Positions 1 through 9,578 of a DNA stretch of 30,555 nucleotides are shown here, one piece after another. The DNA is from Chara braunii (Eukaryota > Streptophyta > Charophyceae > Charales > Characeae), in the NCBI GenBank assembly GCA_003427395.1, contig BFEA01000396.1:1167916-1198470 (forward strand), in the 5' to 3' direction. The translations under genes were made by a program, and so were the position numbers. Each line of letters begins with the position of its first letter. The first letter of the stretch is position 1. The notes under the pieces are model-generated. The model saw only the letters and a program-made list of their open reading frames with translations. It ran no database searches and had not been told where the DNA came from.

Positions 1-109
1 AAAAAAGGAAGAAAGGAGACAGCCAGGGTGAAAGGAGGCGAGGAAGGTGAAGGGAAGAAGAAGGTTGGTGAGGGAAAGTGAAGCCGGCAGCCATAGCCGA
101 CTGGAGAAG

Positions 110-271
110 TTGACCGGGAGAGTTGACCAAGCGTTGACCGGATGTTGACCGGATGTTGACCGGGGTTGACCAGGAGTTGACCGGAGGTGTTGACCGGCGT
201 TGACCGGCGTTGATCGGGGGTTGATCGAGGGCTGACCGGTGTTGACCAAGCCGTTGACCACAAGTTTGACC
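110..271 (+). repeat. TTGACC array (W-box-like) spaced about 11 bp
   Basis: Twelve exact TTGACC hexamers start at 110, 123, 134, 145, 156, 166, 177, 190, 200, 242, 254 and 266. Two TTGATC variants (210, 221) and one CTGACC (about 233) fill the gap. Spacing is 10-13 bp, close to one helical turn, and all copies have the same orientation. TTGACC/T is the known core of the WRKY W-box. The array lies upstream of a retrotransposon gag, so an enhancer role is possible. A simple 11-bp minisatellite would look the same. Confidence 0.8.
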
Positions 272-865
272 AAGCTGGAGCCGGTATAATCTCGCCAAGC
301 CTTCAACCTATCCCTCGCCCTATGGATGTGCACACACCCTATGGTACTTGCTGAGTCAAATCTGTCTGTCTCTTCTTTCTGCATCGAGTCTCTTCTGTCC
401 AGGTGATAGTACTCTGTGGATGAAGGATAGGCCTTGTTGACCAAACCTTTGCCGGACCAAGTAGGGCTAAAGACTGTGTCTGACAACTCGATTGTCCCGG
501 AGGCCTTACCCTCCCAAGGACCGGTACAGACCGGCGGGCTGCTCGGTGTGGCACGGTAGGCCCGAAAGGCTGAGTTGTGGGCTGCGCAACAGGCAGAAGT
601 ATTGAGAGACCTACTGATCGCATCGTCCTGTTTGCGACGTTAAATAATTCATGAGGAGTTACGGGGGATCTCCTTAAATGCCTCCTGATCAGCAACATGT
701 CTAATAGTGACAGCCTTAGAGTAGGTCTAGGCTAGAGACCCTAGTTGACAGGATCTCTGTCCGGATTCTGTGAGTCTTTAGATTGAGTGAGTAGGTTTGT
801 CAGTTAGGGGTTAGAGTGTACGTGGTGAGGTTTGGAACCGTCAATCCGGTTGTTCACTTATCACC
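272..865 (+). other. Noncoding leader upstream of gag
   Basis: No convincing coding sequence was seen here. It should hold the 5' LTR or leader of the element whose gag starts at 866, but I find neither the LTR terminus (TGATTGCA) nor a recognisable tRNA-primer site. About 322-353 closely resembles the reverse complement of 6871-6904 in the 3' LTR (shared GTGCACACA and ATGGTACTTGCTG). This may be an inverted LTR scrap or a shared repeat. Confidence 0.4.
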
Positions 866-1696
866 ATGGTTGAGACCCGTAGTGGGACGAGCACTAGCCC
901 CTACACCCAGGAGCAACAAGAGAAGATGGCCGCCTTAGTGAGAGAGAATAAAGAAAGGAAAGAGCTCCTGAAGCAGGCGAAGTTGAAAGTAATCGCAGAG
1001 GAGAAGGCGGCGAAAATGAAGAAGTTGGAAAAAGAGATGGAGGAGAAGAAAAAGGCTGGCGAGGAAGAAGCAGCTGCAGAAGCGGAGGAGGAGAGAAAAC
1101 ACAGAGACAAAGAAGGGGAGAGTAGTGGCATGAAGGAGGAGGGAGCGAAATTAAAGAAGAAGATTAGTGAGTGGATTGTTAATTTATCGTTGGGGGAAGA
1201 CGAGGAGGCACAAATGTACGTGCCACAGGATGAGAGGGACGCGTTAGCCAGTGCGTTACCAATAATCGAGGACCCCTTGGAACGACAAGAATCAGAGGAG
1301 GAGAAAAAGTTGGAGTGGAAACAGAGGATGAAAAGGGAAAAGAAGAGACGAAGGGAGGAAGTTAATAGGTTGACCGCGGAGGTGGCAAAGGTGAGAGACT
1401 GCAGACGAGAGGTGCAGGCGCAGGCTGACCTTTCTGCCAAAATGGATAAGATGTTGGGGTACTTGGAAGTGTTGAGTGAGGCTTGGATGGCAGAGCGCCA
1501 AGCCAATTGGGGTCCTGATGTGGCCCTGAGTGCCATGCGGTCAGGATTCCGGGATTTTGCGCATGACATACTCACCCACGTTGGGGGCGAAGTTAGGCGG
1601 TTAAGAGAGAACGTGGGAAAGTTTTGTGAGGGCGCCATCGAGAGTGCCAAAGCAGTAGCCGCTGTTGAAAGTGAGGCTAGACCTCCTAACTCCTAA
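866..1696 (+). pseudogene. gag: Ty3/gypsy gag, N-terminal coiled-coil part (broken)
   Basis: Gag forms the virus-like particle that packages retrotransposon RNA. This 276-codon reading frame starts at an ATG in good context (caccATGG). Residues 20-90 and 135-170 are dense in Lys/Glu/Arg/Ala with heptad-like spacing, consistent with coiled coil. No catalytic motif is expected or seen. It stops at TAA 1694-1696, but recognisable gag coding continues immediately in another frame (from about 1692), so the stop reflects a frameshift and is not a natural end. The lysine/glutamate-rich start resembles gag-like proteins I associate with charophyte algae; that is recollection, not a search. Confidence 0.75.
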
Positions 1697-2816
1697 AGAG
1701 CCCGTCAAACTTAAATTCCCAGATGCATATGGCGGGAAGAAGGAGGATAATTTTGATAGGCGAGCGTCAATAGTTACGTATACTCACAGCACATCTTGAT
1801 GGAGGAACAAGTCCTCGTCGCCTTCCAGGCCCTCAAAGATGAAGCGGGTAACTTTGCCAGATCCCTTGCGCGCGCAGCCGGTTGTGAAAACAACCTGGTT
1901 GCATATTCAAAGATTACCCCCCTTCCTCAATTCTTCAAACTCCTGAGGGAGAGATTTGTTGACCCAACGAGAGGTGTTAGAGCCTCTGACAAGCTACAGA
2001 CCATCCACTCACGACAGTGGAGGAGTGCAAGAGCACTCAAGGGCGTCATGGACGGCTTGGAAGCCGTCCCAGACCACGGGGTCACTGAGCCCCAATTGTT
2101 CCAGTTGTTTTATCGTGCCATGCCAGAGCCCCTGCGTGGGCATTTCTTTGACAAATCTCAACAGGCCGATATCACATATGATGTACTGAGTAGAGAGGTG
2201 GTCCTGTTCGAGTCGAAGTCCTGCCAGTGTCCACTTTCTAGCATAAGGACTTGGATAAGGGGAAGAAGTGGAAAGGTCGTACCATCTCTGGCCAAGTCAG
2301 GGCTAAGGATCATATGATCCTTACTTCAGAAGAGGGTGGTACAAACGAGGTCCCATATAGTCAGATCGAGCGGGGCCTCGAAAAAATGAGGACAGTAGCG
2401 TGGGGCAGGGGAGGTCCTATGCTGCTGTCGCGGCTGGAGGGAAGCCGCAAGGTAGAGGAGGAGGCCAGGGCCAAAGGGGCCAGGCCACGGGAGGCCGAGG
2501 ACCGAGCGCATAGGGGGTTGGCGGACAAGGGAACCGCCAAGTGAGAGGTAGGGGTCAAGGTCCCCCGCCAAATCGTCAGGGTTCTTGTCGGTCCCCCCAG
2601 CGACGAGGTGGAAGGTCACCTCAAGGGGGATGGCACCCAGGCTTGCCGCAGGGCAGACCCTGGGAAGATTTGGGCTTGGACCAGCGCATATGGCAGGAAC
2701 GCGTGGACTTGGGTCAGTGCGTATTTTGTGGTGACCCGGCCCATGTAATTAAATTTTGTCCTAAGTATAGACAGGCCCGATGGGCTGCCCAACAGTCAAA
2801 AGGCAGCCGCCAGTAG
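1697..2816 (+). pseudogene. gag: Ty3/gypsy gag, capsid and zinc-knuckle part in shifted frames
   Basis: Gag coding continues in pieces. About 1698-1785 is in one frame. Codons 1796-2317 return to the frame of the gag start and read as the capsid-like segment (AMPEPLRGHFF). 2251-2544 is in a third frame, then 2541-2816 is in the frame that carries the CCHC knuckle. That knuckle, C-x2-C-x4-H-x4-C (CVFCGDPAHVIKFC), lies at about 2719-2760 and binds nucleic acid in gag families. The frame is therefore broken at least three times between 1690 and 2541. The 2400-2540 stretch is Gly/Arg-rich, as is common before the knuckle. Confidence 0.75.
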
Positions 2817-3652
2817 GGGTCGCAACTGCCCCTACTATAAGGCCATGTGGTGAAGTGAGCGCTCGCGTACAAGAAACTCCCGCACCACATGAGCCTATGG
2901 CAGAGGTTGCAAGCCAGTGCCTAGCTAGTTGTCCAGAGGCTGCTTGTGTTAGCGTCTCTCTAGGCACTTCCCTCACAAGCGTGGCAGAAGAATTGAAGGA
3001 GAGGATGCCAACCTGGCCCAAAATGAAGAAGGAGAGTAAGGGACAACTAATTCTAGTTGATGTAGAAGTTTTCAGGAGTAGAGTAGGGGCCCTTATAGAC
3101 TCAGGGGCTACCCGTAGAGCGCTGAAGAAGCTAAGACTAGGATTGAAAGTCCAAAAGTTGGCAGACCCCATAGTCAATGTCCTCGCAGACAACCGCACTA
3201 TGCGTGTTGAGGACTAAGTAGAGGGAGTCGAGGCGTATTTCCGCCTAGAGAAAGATTGGAAGGTGGAGAAAGTTCTCCATTCCCTGACTCTCCTCTTTAA
3301 GGATGACCTTCCTTTTGACATAGTGTTAGGAATGGATTGGGGAGAGGCAGCAGGGGCCACACTCCACTTGAGAGAGCATGAGTGTAGGCTCCCTAACCCG
3401 TCCGGCGAGGTTAAGACTGCCCGCCTGTTTCATGCGTCAGGTATAGACAACACCTTGGCACATTGTTGTCTCAGTGCTCCCGCGTTCGCGCGATTAGTGA
3501 AAAAGGAACAGTTAGAGGACCAGGTCTTTGTAGTATATGTCCGACCTGTCACTGAGCCTAAGGAAGAAGTTAATTCCACTTATCCAACCATTGCCAAGTT
3601 GTTGGAGGAGTTTAAAGACCTGACTGAGTCACCGACAGGAGTAGTGTCGTGA
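2780..3652 (+). pseudogene. pol: Ty3/gypsy aspartic protease region
   Basis: The retropepsin processes Gag-Pol. The catalytic motif Asp-Ser-Gly-Ala-Thr is encoded at 3098-3112, within LIDSGAT. The later hydrophobic ILG-like segment is present as FDIVLGMDW near 3318-3344. The sequence just after DSGAT looks shortened: the usual flap-side residues are missing and it passes straight to KKLRLGLKVQ. A TAA at 3215-3217 and a TGA at 3650-3652 interrupt the frame, with homologous coding on both sides of each. It shares its frame with the downstream RT. The retained motif together with the stops shows decay after insertion. Confidence 0.8.
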
Positions 3653-4951
3653 CCCATCCAGCACAAAATAGAAATAGAGTCTGGCAGTCGAACTCCTAAG
3701 GGAGCAATCTACAGGATGTTCCCCAGAGAGTTAGAGGAGTTGCGCAAGCAGTTGGACGAACTCCTCGAGAAGGGTTGGATCAGGCCCAGTTCGTCTCCTT
3801 TTGGAGCACCGGTTTTGTTTGTCCCCGAGAAGGAAGGAGAGTTGCGCATGTGTATAGACTATAGGGGTCTGAATGCGATTACTGTGAAGAATGCTGAGCC
3901 GCTGCCCCAGATAGACGATCTCCTAGATCGGGGGCAGGGTTGTAAGTATTTCTCAAAGATAGATTTAAAGTCCGGGTATCATCAGATAGAAGTGCATCCT
4001 GATGACCAGTACAAGACTGCGTTCCGGACTCGTTATGACCATTATGAGTTGATAGTAATGCCCTTTGGACTAACCAACGTGCCAACTACATTTCAGCGTT
4101 GTATGAATGATCTGTTTAGACCTTGGTTGGATAGGTTCGTCGTAACCTACTTAGACGATATCTTAGTTTTCAGCAGGACCCCCCAAGAGCATCAGGGTCA
4201 TTTGAGGCAGGTCTTGGAGAAACTCAGAGAAGCTAACTTCAAGATCAATGCGAAGAAGTGTGATTGGGCCAAGACACAAGTTTTGTACTTGGGCCACGTT
4301 TTAGACGGAGATGGCATTAAGCCTGAGGACAACAAGATAGCGGCAATTAGAGACTGGCCAACGCCCTGCACATTGACTGAATTGCGGTCGTTCCTAGTCC
4401 TAGCTAACTACTATAGGAAGTTCGTGAGGAACTTCTCCACTATCCCCGCTCCCTTGCGCAGGTTGCTAAAGAAAGAGGCAATCTGGCAGTGGGATAAAGA
4501 CTGTACATCTGCGCTAAAGAGACAGAAGCGCGCGTTAATAGAGTATCCTGTCCTCAAGGTAGCAGATTCGTCCTTGCCATTTGTCGTCACGACGGACGCA
4601 AGGCAGTATGGTATAGGCGTCGTGTTGCAGCAAGACGACGGCAATGACTATAGACCCGTAGAGTTCATGTCAGCAAGGATGCCCTCAGAGAAGGTAGCCA
4701 CCTCGACGTACGAGAGAGAACTCTACGCTCTGAGCTAGGCCTTAGAGCACTGGAAGCATTACCTGCTTGGGAGGCACTTTAAAGTATACTCAGACCACAA
4801 AACTCTTAGATGGTTAAAGAGTCAGGCCAAAATGACACCTAAGTTGACTAGGTGGGCCGCTAAGATCGACCAATACGACTTTGAGCTCAAGCCAGTGAAG
4901 GGCAAGTACAATGTAGTTGCGGATGCTTTGAGTAGGAGATCATACTACTTT
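3653..4951 (+). pseudogene. pol: Ty3/gypsy reverse transcriptase and RNase H
   Basis: RT copies the element RNA into DNA and RNase H removes the RNA strand. The RT carries its first catalytic Asp in KIDLKSGYHQI (Asp codon 3962-3964) and the YLDD box at 4148-4159. Fingers motifs (LLEKGWIRPSSSPFGAP, MCIDYRGLN) and the MPFGLTN motif are clear. RNase H follows with Asp at 4595-4597 (TTDARQYG), Glu in YEREL (about 4711) and Asp at 4793-4795 (SDHKTL), ending in the conserved NVVADALSR near 4908. A TAG at 4736-4738 falls inside RNase H between conserved residues. The reading frame is otherwise open for over 1 kb, so this is the best-preserved part of the element. Confidence 0.93.
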
Positions 4952-5524
4952 GGAGCTATAGTGCACTATTTGGACATAGGAAAGGACCTGCAAGAGAAAG
5001 TAAGACAGGCATACGCGCAGGATCCTATCTATAGCAACCTCCTCAAGAGAGTTAAGGAAGCCCTAGCGACTGAACCACACTACCGCACTACAGAAGGATT
5101 GTTGTTTGAGAAGACTGATGTAGTAGACCGCCTGTGCGTCCCCAATAGTGAGGAGGTCCGTAGTCTAATCCTAGGGGAATGCCATGACACAGAGGGACAC
5201 TTCGGTTGGCAGAAGACCTTAGCCAATCTGATGCGTGTGTATACCTGGCCAGGAATGAAAGCCGACTGCATAGAGTATGTTCGCAGTTGCAAAGTTTGCC
5301 AGAGGAACAAGACCACTACGCGTGCCCCTCTAGGTCTTCTCAGACCCTTGCCAATCCCAGACCAACCTGGAGATTCGGTCTCCATCGACTTCACGGATGT
5401 CGGTGTCAAGAGCGGACACGGCAAGAGCCAAGTCATGGTCATAGTTGATAGATTTAGTAAATATGCAGTTTTTGTTCCTTTGCCTGCAAAGGCGCGTACG
5501 GAGTTAGTCATTCATAAGTTTTTT
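4952..5524 (+). pseudogene. pol: Ty3/gypsy integrase: HHCC zinc domain and start of the core
   Basis: Integrase inserts the cDNA. The N-terminal zinc domain is complete: His codons at 5183-5185 and 5198-5200 (H-x4-H), Cys at 5288-5290 and 5297-5299 (C-x2-C). The first catalytic Asp of the DDE core is at 5387-5389 in SIDFTDV. The frame is the same as protease and RT. At 5519-5524 a run of six T seems to contain one extra base, because the continuation of the core (SDHGVP) reads one frame later. This homopolymer indel separates the two halves of the core. Confidence 0.88.
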
Positions 5525-5525
5525 C

Positions 5526-6476
5526 GATCATTAGATTAGTGATCACGGAGTTCCACTGTCTATAATTAGTGATAGAGACACCAGATTCACGAGCCAGAAC
5601 TGGCAAGAACTAATGAGAGTCTATGGATCAAAGTTGCTGATGTCATCTGGCCGTCATCCAAAGACTAACGGTGAGACAGAACAGATGAACAAGATCCTGC
5701 AGCAAGTTTTGCGTATGTGTATTAGATCGGATTAAGTCAATTGGGACGAGATATTGCCCAAGGTAGCCAGCGCATAGAATAACAACGTGCATTTGTCTAC
5801 CTGTCGCACTCCCAACGAGTTACACAAGTCCTTTAGACCCCGCATACCGTTTGAAGGACTTACCTGGGATCAGATTCACAGGCTACCGCCCGGTACCAGG
5901 GAGTTCGCGATACAGCACGAGAAAGAGCTAGCAACTGTTGTTGAAAACCTCAGGAAGGCCCACCACCGGATGATCGAACAGGCTAATAAGCACCGTCGCC
6001 CATCGCAGTTTCAAGTAGGCGACCTAGTCTGGGTCAAGTCTAAAGAGTTTGCACCTGAGGAGAACATCTCGCAGAAGTTACTACCTGCGTATAGAGGACC
6101 GTGGCCGGTTCTAGAAGTCAAGGGCGGAGAGGATGGACCGTCCTACACTATAGAGATTCCAACACACCTCCACACCTAAACTGTGTTCCATGCTTCAAAG
6201 TTGTTGTCGTGTGTCACAAGTCAACAATTCCCTTCAAGAAGATCCATGATCCCTCCGGATATGGATGGAAGATATGACATTGACGACATTGTAGATGAAG
6301 ATGTGATTAGAATAGGAGGTAGAGGTCGTCCACAGAAACAGTATAAAGTCCGGTTTGCTTATCAGGAACCGGAAGACGGCCGCTGGCTTACTAGAACAAA
6401 ACTTCTAGAAACAGCTCCCGACCTAGTTAGAGCCTATGAGCGTGATAGGAAGGGTAAAGGTCCTGCCTTGGACTAA
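5526..6476 (+). pseudogene. pol: Ty3/gypsy integrase: rest of core, C-terminus and chromodomain
   Basis: After the frameshift the core continues with the second Asp at 5571-5573 (SDRDTRF) and the catalytic Glu at 5679-5681 (GETEQ). Thirty-five residues separate them, matching the DD35E spacing. Stops interrupt it at 5532-5534 (TAG), 5733-5735 (TAA), 5775-5777 (TAG) and 6177-6179 (TAA). The C-terminal domain follows, with VGDLVWV near 6019 and YRGPWPVLEV near 6090. A chromodomain-like segment at about 6267-6456 (YDIDDIVDEDVI ... YKVRFAY ... GRWLTRTKLL) follows; in related elements it directs insertion to particular chromatin. The natural stop is TAA at 6474-6476. Confidence 0.87.
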
Positions 6477-6501
6477 GATATTCTCGGAGGACCTCAAATT
6501 T

Positions 6502-6514
6502 AGGAAGGCAGGAG
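6502..6514 (+). other. Polypurine tract next to the 3' LTR
   Basis: AGGAAGGCAGGAG contains one pyrimidine and ends exactly where the LTR begins (TGAAACGG). This is the usual place of the plus-strand primer in LTR retrotransposons. Confidence 0.7.
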
Positions 6515-7343
6515 TGAAACGGTTTTCACCTTTTTTGCAGTAGTAGACGCAGATCCCAGGGCTCGATCCCTAGTCCCCACCTTACCTGTTTACAGTACCT
6601 GTGTAGACCTNGAGAGTTGAACNTGTGACCTGTGTATTCGTNAACAGTTGGNAGGNTGTCATAGGTCCGTAGGTGGTAGGGGTTCGATCTGTAAGTTTGT
6701 CGAATAGGAGTCTTAGTGAGTTCCAAAAGTCTTAGCTGTAGTCCTTCTAGNAGGTCGAGCAAGTGGGCAAGTGGTGGACCANCNGCAGTACGTTNGCGGT
6801 ACGGTAGCGGTAGGATAGCAGTACGTCCCCATGTAGTCAGCGGTGCAGTCCAGTCAGTCCCAGTCCGGTCCAGCAAGTACCATGAGGGACTGTGTGCACC
6901 ATGGGCCGGTGGAAAGGGGCAGACCAACGAGCTCCAAAAGTATAAATCAAGAGGCAGCACCCAGCCATTCATTCATTCCTGAGTGAGCCATGCGGAAGCG
7001 CTGTCACAGCGACTTGTGCAAGGAGGTCTGCAGTGAGCCCGGAGCTGAAGTGGGCGAGAGAGAAGGAGCGTAGTATAGCGATAGGGTAGTTGCGGCCATA
7101 GCCGCCATAGCTAGAGTTAGTGTGTAGCGTGTGTGTATGTGTGAGTGCAGAGTATCGCGTGTGGGATATCCAGGGTGATCCGGTGTATGCGAACAGAGAG
7201 TTGTTTGGGCGCTGATTCGCCATAGNCATCGAAAGTGAACTTGTATCTGGACTGTGATCCCGGCGACCGTATCTCTGAGTTCTGAGTGAGCGTGCGCCTG
7301 TTTGCCTACATGTAAAGTGTGAATGAAAGCAAATCTGATTGCA
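6515..7343 (+). repeat. 3' LTR of the Ty3/gypsy element (829 bp)
   Basis: Both ends were fixed by comparison with the solo LTR at 8544-9578, read on the minus strand: the two share TGAAACGG at the start and TGATTGCA at the end, giving the expected TG...CA limits. The polypurine tract abuts the left end. The LTR holds a TATA box (6941-6947) and ten single Ns, so the assembly is uncertain here. By eye the two LTRs match at roughly four bases in five with indels, suggesting an old family. Confidence 0.85.
6941..6947 (+). promoter_or_regulatory. TATA box of the LTR promoter
   Basis: TATAAAT lies 426 bp into the LTR. The solo LTR has AATAAATCAAGAGG at the equivalent place (reverse strand near 9091-9104), so the A/T core and the following CAAGAGG are conserved. 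This would mark the U3/R transition, with transcription starting about 30 bp downstream. Confidence 0.6.
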
Positions 7344-7960
7344 GAATTTCAAAGTTTCCATTAAAAAAAGAGAAAAGAAAAAGTTACGAGGTCGTGGCAA
7401 GGAGGACGAGAGGTGGAAGAGTAGAGATGGAGAAATGGGGGAGAAGAGATGGAGAGATGGAGGAGGAAAGATGGACGAGGAGGGACGGAGGAGGAGGACA
7501 AGGAAAGATGGACGACTAGAGGTAGAGGAGGTGATACCAACACAAATCGAAGTTCACACAAGAAAAGGTGACGAGACCTTGACAAGGAGGAGGCCGAGGA
7601 GGACAGGAGGAGGAGGTGGAGGAGGAGAAGGAAAGATACACGATGTGGGGAGGCTGATGAGAGGTGAAGGAGGAAGTGACCAGGAGGAGGAGAGATGGAG
7701 GAGGGGACGAGGAGGCGGAGGAGAAGACGAGGAGATAGTCCGAGATACTATCAAAGCTCCGAGTACAAGATCCGATACTATGGGGAAAAAAAGGAAAGGA
7801 CAATACCAAGACGAGGAGGAGAGATGGAGGAGGAGGAGGAGGAGGAGGAGGAGGAGGGAGGGGAAGATGTGGAGGAGGAGGAGGGGGAGGAGGTGAGTTC
7901 GAGGGAGGGCAGGAGGGCTGGTGAAGACTTACCTCCGAGGAGGGTTGAAGTCGGCGATGG
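7344..7960 (+). repeat. Polypurine GA/GAG-rich tract
   Basis: The strand is strongly purine-biased, with many GAGGAG, GGAGGAGGA and AGATGGAG units, densest at 7420-7520, 7580-7720 and 7805-7895. Long frames open on both strands, giving Arg/Glu/Gly-rich or Ser/Pro/Leu-rich translations, but these are what low-complexity DNA produces. I see no protein family. The tract starts directly after the LTR. Confidence 0.8.
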
Positions 7961-8543
7961 TCGCTCCAGAGCTCAGCCTCGGTTATGATCTAAATGCATG
8001 GGGAGGTCGGCGCTGCTAGTAGCGGGACACTGACGGCGCTGCTTCCCAGACTGGACTGGAGGCCGCTGCAATGAGTAAATGGCCCATCGAAACCCTGCCA
8101 GTATCTCCCAGCGATAACTATGAAAAAGGTACCCCCCACCCAAAGTCAAATTCGAAATCGTTTCAGGCCACGCTGGAGCGCGGCCCGCAAAAATAAAAAT
8201 TAGGCCCCAAATCCACTTTTGCTGGGGGGCCGGCCCAGGGATGAATCGACATCCCGACTTTTTTTTTTTTTGAGTTTTGGCATGGGCCTTCGTGCGCCGC
8301 GCAGGTCGTGCGCCGCTCTGTTGGGGTGCGCTTGAGCGCCAACGGTTTGCAAATCAGCAAACGACGTGCACTTGCATGTATGATCCTTTCCCTAAGGAAG
8401 AAATCAATGGACATCCACGCGGGCCTCTCAGTCGTAATGGGGCCAGGCGTGCGTGAGTTGGTCTGGTTGTATTTCTAACTTGCCAATAAACTAGGGGAAC
8501 CGGAGCGATGCTCCCCAGAATGGATATGGAGCGAGGACCGTAA
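7961..8543. other. No recognisable feature
   Basis: This stretch contains a T run (8260-8271) and short GC-rich words such as GTGCGCCGC repeated near 8290-8315. No coding frame over 85 codons and no family match were seen. It is the left flank of the solo LTR and ends with the GTAA target site. Confidence 0.4.
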
Positions 8544-9578
8544 TGCAATCAGACTTGCTCTCATTCACCCTTCATATGCATGCAAACAGGCTGCGCACCA
8601 AACTGGCGACAAGCGCCCACTCAGAACTCAGAGATATAGTAACCAAGAACGCAGTTCAGATACAAGTTCACTTCAAATGGCTATGGTGGTACAGCGCCTG
8701 TGGCCATGGCCGCTGATAGGAGCTCAACCATGTGTAAGTTCGTGCATCGCCCAACCATTCACTCATTCCTGTGTAAGCCATGCGGAAGCGCTGCCACAGC
8801 GACTTGTGCGAGGTGGTCTGCAGTGAGCCCGAAGACAAAGTGGGCAAGAGAAGGAGCTTAGCCATAGCGATAGGGTATCAGCGGCCATAGCCGCCATAGC
8901 TGATAGCGACTTGTGCGAGGTGGTCTGCAGTGAGCCCGAAGACAAAGTGGGCAAGAGAAGGAGCTTAGCCATAGCGATAGGGTATCAGCTGTCTCTTATA
9001 CACATCTAGATGTGTATAAGAGACAGCAAGTCGCTGTGGCAGCGCTTCCGCATGGCTTACACAGGAATGAGTGAATGGTTGGGCGATGCCTCTTGATTTA
9101 TTCTTTTGTATCTCGTTGGTCTGCCCCTTTCCCATGCCCGTGGTGCACACAGTCCCATGCGGTACTTGCTTGACTGGACTAGGACTGACTGGGACTGGGA
9201 CTGCTGACTCAGCACGGGTGGACTCCACCACTTGCCCACTTGCCTCAGCCTAAACGTGAGCAGCTTCGAAAGGCCACTACTAGGACCTTCCGGAAGGCCG
9301 TGGACTTGGCCTTTTGATACTGTAGCAGCTACGACCTTGACCTTTCGGAGGAGCTACAGCTACGACTTCTAGACCTTGCTAAGACTCCTACCCGACAGGT
9401 CTACAGATCGAACCCCTACTACCTACGGACCCTACGACAGTCTACCAACTGTTATAAATACACAGGTCACGGGTTCAACTCTCGGGGTCGACACAGATAC
9501 TGTACACAGGTAAGGTAAGTCTAGGGATCGAGCCCTGGGATCTGCATCGGCTACTGCGAACAGGTGAATACCGTTTCA
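8544..9578 (-). mobile_element. Solo LTR of the same Ty3/gypsy family, internally misassembled
   Basis: The left end (TGCAATCAGA, + strand) and right end (CCGTTTCA) are the reverse complements of the 3' and 5' ends of the LTR at 6515-7343. GTAA precedes it (8540-8543) and GTAA follows it (9579-9582), a 4-bp target-site duplication; Ty3 elements usually make 4-6 bp. 8544-8700 and 9027-9578 are in minus orientation. The centre (8744-8988) runs in plus orientation and ends in a sequencing-adaptor junction, so the centre is an assembly artefact. Confidence 0.8.
8989..9026. other. Nextera transposon mosaic-end junction (library artefact)
   Basis: 8989-9007 reads CTGTCTCTTATACACATCT and 9008-9026 is its exact reverse complement. 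This 38-bp head-to-head pair is the circularisation junction of Nextera mate-pair libraries and is not organismal DNA. 8801-8881 is repeated exactly as 8908-8988 to its left, and 9027-9089 is the exact reverse complement of 8744-8806, which is what an unresolved chimeric read would give. Confidence 0.97.

Larger units (their letters stand above)
866..7343 (+). mobile_element. Decayed chromodomain Ty3/gypsy retrotransposon, internal region plus 3' LTR
   Basis: The domain order is gag with CCHC knuckle, aspartic protease, reverse transcriptase, RNase H, HHCC integrase with DDE core, chromodomain, polypurine tract and LTR. Integrase downstream of RNase H is the Ty3/gypsy (Metaviridae) order, and the C-terminal chromodomain suggests a chromovirus-type element. 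Several frameshifts and at least seven in-frame stops make it non-functional. A matching 5' LTR is not visible in the 865 bases upstream, so the copy is either truncated or extends beyond the window. Confidence 0.9.

Noticed and set aside
7339-7988. Arg/Glu/Gly-rich proteins in the polypurine tract
   Set aside because: Open frames on both strands follow from the GA-only composition; no domain or plausible start context.
8965-9231. Minus-strand frame through the adaptor junction
   Set aside because: It reads through the synthetic mosaic-end sequence and is a chimera.
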